Below, piece by piece: positions 7,754-8,245 of a stretch of 8,245 bases of DNA (position 1 is the stretch's first letter; each line of letters starts with the position of its first letter). A model generated the notes under the pieces. That model was not told the origin of the DNA and did not search any database. It saw only the letters and a program-made list of their open reading frames with translations. The DNA is from a bacterium (GTDB lineage Bacteria; AUK180), in the NCBI GenBank assembly GCA_030622125.1, contig JAUXGM010000095.1:1-8245 (forward strand), in the 5' to 3' direction. The translations under genes were made by a program, and so were the position numbers.

Positions 7754-8245
7754 TCACTCCTCTTGTCCTTTCTCTTCACTTTCTTTCGTTTTCTCTGGTT
7801 TTTCTTCCGTGGTTTTCTCTTCCGGTTTTTCTTCCGTGGTTTTCTCTTCCGGTTTTTCTTCACTAACCTCTAACCTCGAACCTCTAACCTCTGTTTCTGT
7901 TTTCTCTTCACTTGGTACCGGTTTTACTTCTTCTTTCTCTGTGTTCTCTGTGGTTACTTCTTCTGTTTTCTCTTCACTTTTCACTACCTGTCCAGCACTT
8001 TGGAAAGGTGCTGTGATTAACTCTTCACTATTCACTGTCTTTTTACTGCCTCTATCCTCTGTCTTTTCTTCACTTTTTTCCTTTTCACCAACCTTTTTTT
8101 TCCTCTTTATTTCTTGCTTTTCATTGTCAATTGTCAATTGTCCATTGTCCATTGTTTTATTGCCTCTAACCTCTGTTTCTGTTTTCTCTTCACTTGGTAC
8201 CGGTTTTACTTCTTCTTTCTCTGTGTTCTCTGTGGTTACTTCTTC
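7754..8245 (-). CDS. Repetitive Glu/Lys/Thr-rich C-terminal tail, probably of ribosomal protein uL15 (rplO); 5' end outside the window
   Basis: The frame is open for 163 codons from the window edge to the TGA at 7754-7756, so the 5' part is missing. The ATG at 8150-8152 is not a credible start: it lies inside a heptamer array, has no ribosome binding site, and replaces an Ile codon of the same repeat in rplQ. The protein is highly charged and low complexity, built of a 28-residue block present twice (EEVTTENTEKEEVKPVPSEE and following residues), EEKPEEKTT repeats, a basic patch (KRKKKVGEKEK) and TMDNGQLTIDN. No domain is visible. In the conserved operon order rplO precedes secY, and bL17 downstream carries a tail of the same kind, so a uL15 extension is the best guess. 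A separate accessory gene is possible. The last codons form the secY ribosome binding site. Confidence 0.5.
   Translation of the reverse strand, partial: EEVTTENTEKEEVKPVPSEEKTETEVRGNKTMDNGQLTIDNEKQEIKRKKKVGEKEKSEEKTEDRGSKKTVNSEELITAPFQSAGQVVKSEEKTEEVTTENTEKEEVKPVPSEEKTETEVRGSRLEVSEEKPEEKTTEEKPEEKTTEEKPEKTKESEEKGQEE
7757..7762 (-). promoter_or_regulatory. secY ribosome binding site inside the upstream tail
   Basis: GAGGAG encodes the final Glu-Glu of the upstream frame, directly before its TGA, and lies 7 bases from the secY ATG. Loading of secY is therefore tied to termination of the repetitive tail. Confidence 0.75.
7797..7861. repeat. 27-bp tandem repeat (about 2.4 copies) in the tail upstream of secY
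   Basis: Two identical 27-bp units (7797-7823 and 7824-7850) and 11 bases of a third encode the nonapeptide repeat EEKPEEKTT. The unit is a multiple of three, so expansion would not shift the frame. Confidence 0.9.
7856..7899. repeat. AGAGGTT heptamer array, second location
   Basis: Forty-four bases match 1804-1847 in rplQ with one mismatch. The coding strand reads AGAGGTT, AGAGGTT, CGAGGTT, AGAGGTT, AGTGAAG, translated EVRGSRLEVSEE. The CGAGGTT unit again sits in the phase where AGAGGTT would read TAG. Confidence 0.85.
7881..7963. repeat. 83-bp perfect direct repeat, copy 1 (copy 2 at 8163-8245)
   Basis: Identical over all 83 bases to the right edge of the window, at an offset of 282 bp (94 codons), so the frame is kept. 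Copy 2 may continue beyond the window. Confidence 0.93.
7993..8013. repeat. Palindrome inside the tail upstream of secY
   Basis: CAGCACTTT and AAGGTGCTG pair over nine positions (one G-T in RNA) around the three-base loop GGA. It is flanked by AGTGAAA/AGTGAAG and AGTGAAT/AGTGAAG heptamer pairs (7972-7985 and 8023-8036). The sequence is translated within ITAPFQSAGQVV, a non-charged break in the tail. Confidence 0.7.
8121..8158. repeat. ATTGACA heptamer array, second location
   Basis: Differs from 1661-1698 by a single base (8150). The coding strand reads ATGGACA, ATGGACA, ATTGACA, ATTGACA, translated TMDNGQLTIDN. The array occurs in two separate genes in the same reading phase. Confidence 0.85.
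8163..8245. repeat. 83-bp perfect direct repeat, copy 2, running off the window
   Basis: Identical to 7881-7963. The left boundary is the point where copy 1 continues into the full AGAGGTT array while this copy passes into the ATTGACA array. Confidence 0.93.

Noticed and set aside
7754-8152. A 132-residue protein starting at the ATG at 8150-8152
   Set aside because: The frame is open upstream to the window edge, the ATG is a variant unit of a heptamer array, and there is no ribosome binding site. It is the end of a longer protein.
7881-8245. CRISPR array
   Set aside because: Repeats are unequal in length, not regularly spaced, keep the reading frame and lack spacer structure. No cas genes are present.

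Overview
The window is a stretch of bacterial chromosome, AT-rich, with every gene on the minus strand (transcription runs from high to low coordinates). It holds the distal spc operon and the alpha operon, followed by a tgt-yajC pair. Codon use is standard, with TGA, TAA and TAG all used as stops. The proteins are clearly bacterial (bL17, bL36, IF1, bacterial SecY and RpoA) but diverged from model organisms. Together with the intergenic-style repeats, this suggests an uncultivated low-GC lineage (Omnitrophota or WOR-3-like would fit). That placement is a guess from general impression, not a phylogeny.

Layout in order of transcription: (1) 8245-7754, an open frame entering from outside, rich in Glu, Lys and Thr. 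From gene order it is probably the C-terminal tail of ribosomal protein uL15 (rplO). (2) secY, adk, map, infA, rpmJ, rpsM, rpsK, rpsD, rpoA and rplQ, packed with overlaps or gaps of 16 nt or less. rpmJ is only 38 codons long and is easily missed. (3) A 79-nt intergenic space holding an inverted repeat and a good sigma-70-type promoter. (4) tgt, overlapping by 4 nt with yajC, which leaves the window at position 1.

The genes supply core gene expression and secretion: small-subunit proteins S13, S11 and S4, large-subunit proteins L36 and L17, IF1, RNA polymerase alpha, N-terminal Met removal, adenylate balance, the SecY channel and its YajC accessory protein, and tRNA queuosine modification.

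The unusual part is the two repeat-built tails. bL17 has a normal 118-residue core followed by about 173 acidic residues. The presumed uL15 frame ends in a tail of the same kind at least 163 residues long. Both are mosaics of the same short repeats, of the type usually found between genes: heptamer arrays (ATTGACA, AGAGGTT, AGTGAAT), small palindromes, a TCATTCTGAG...GAAGAATCC element, ACCACAGAG-type units, and 27-, 83- and 101-bp duplications, all in frame. In the two well-supported heptamer arrays, a variant base lies exactly where a perfect array would make an in-frame stop. This looks like capture of non-coding repeats into ribosomal protein tails and is the best candidate here for something undescribed.
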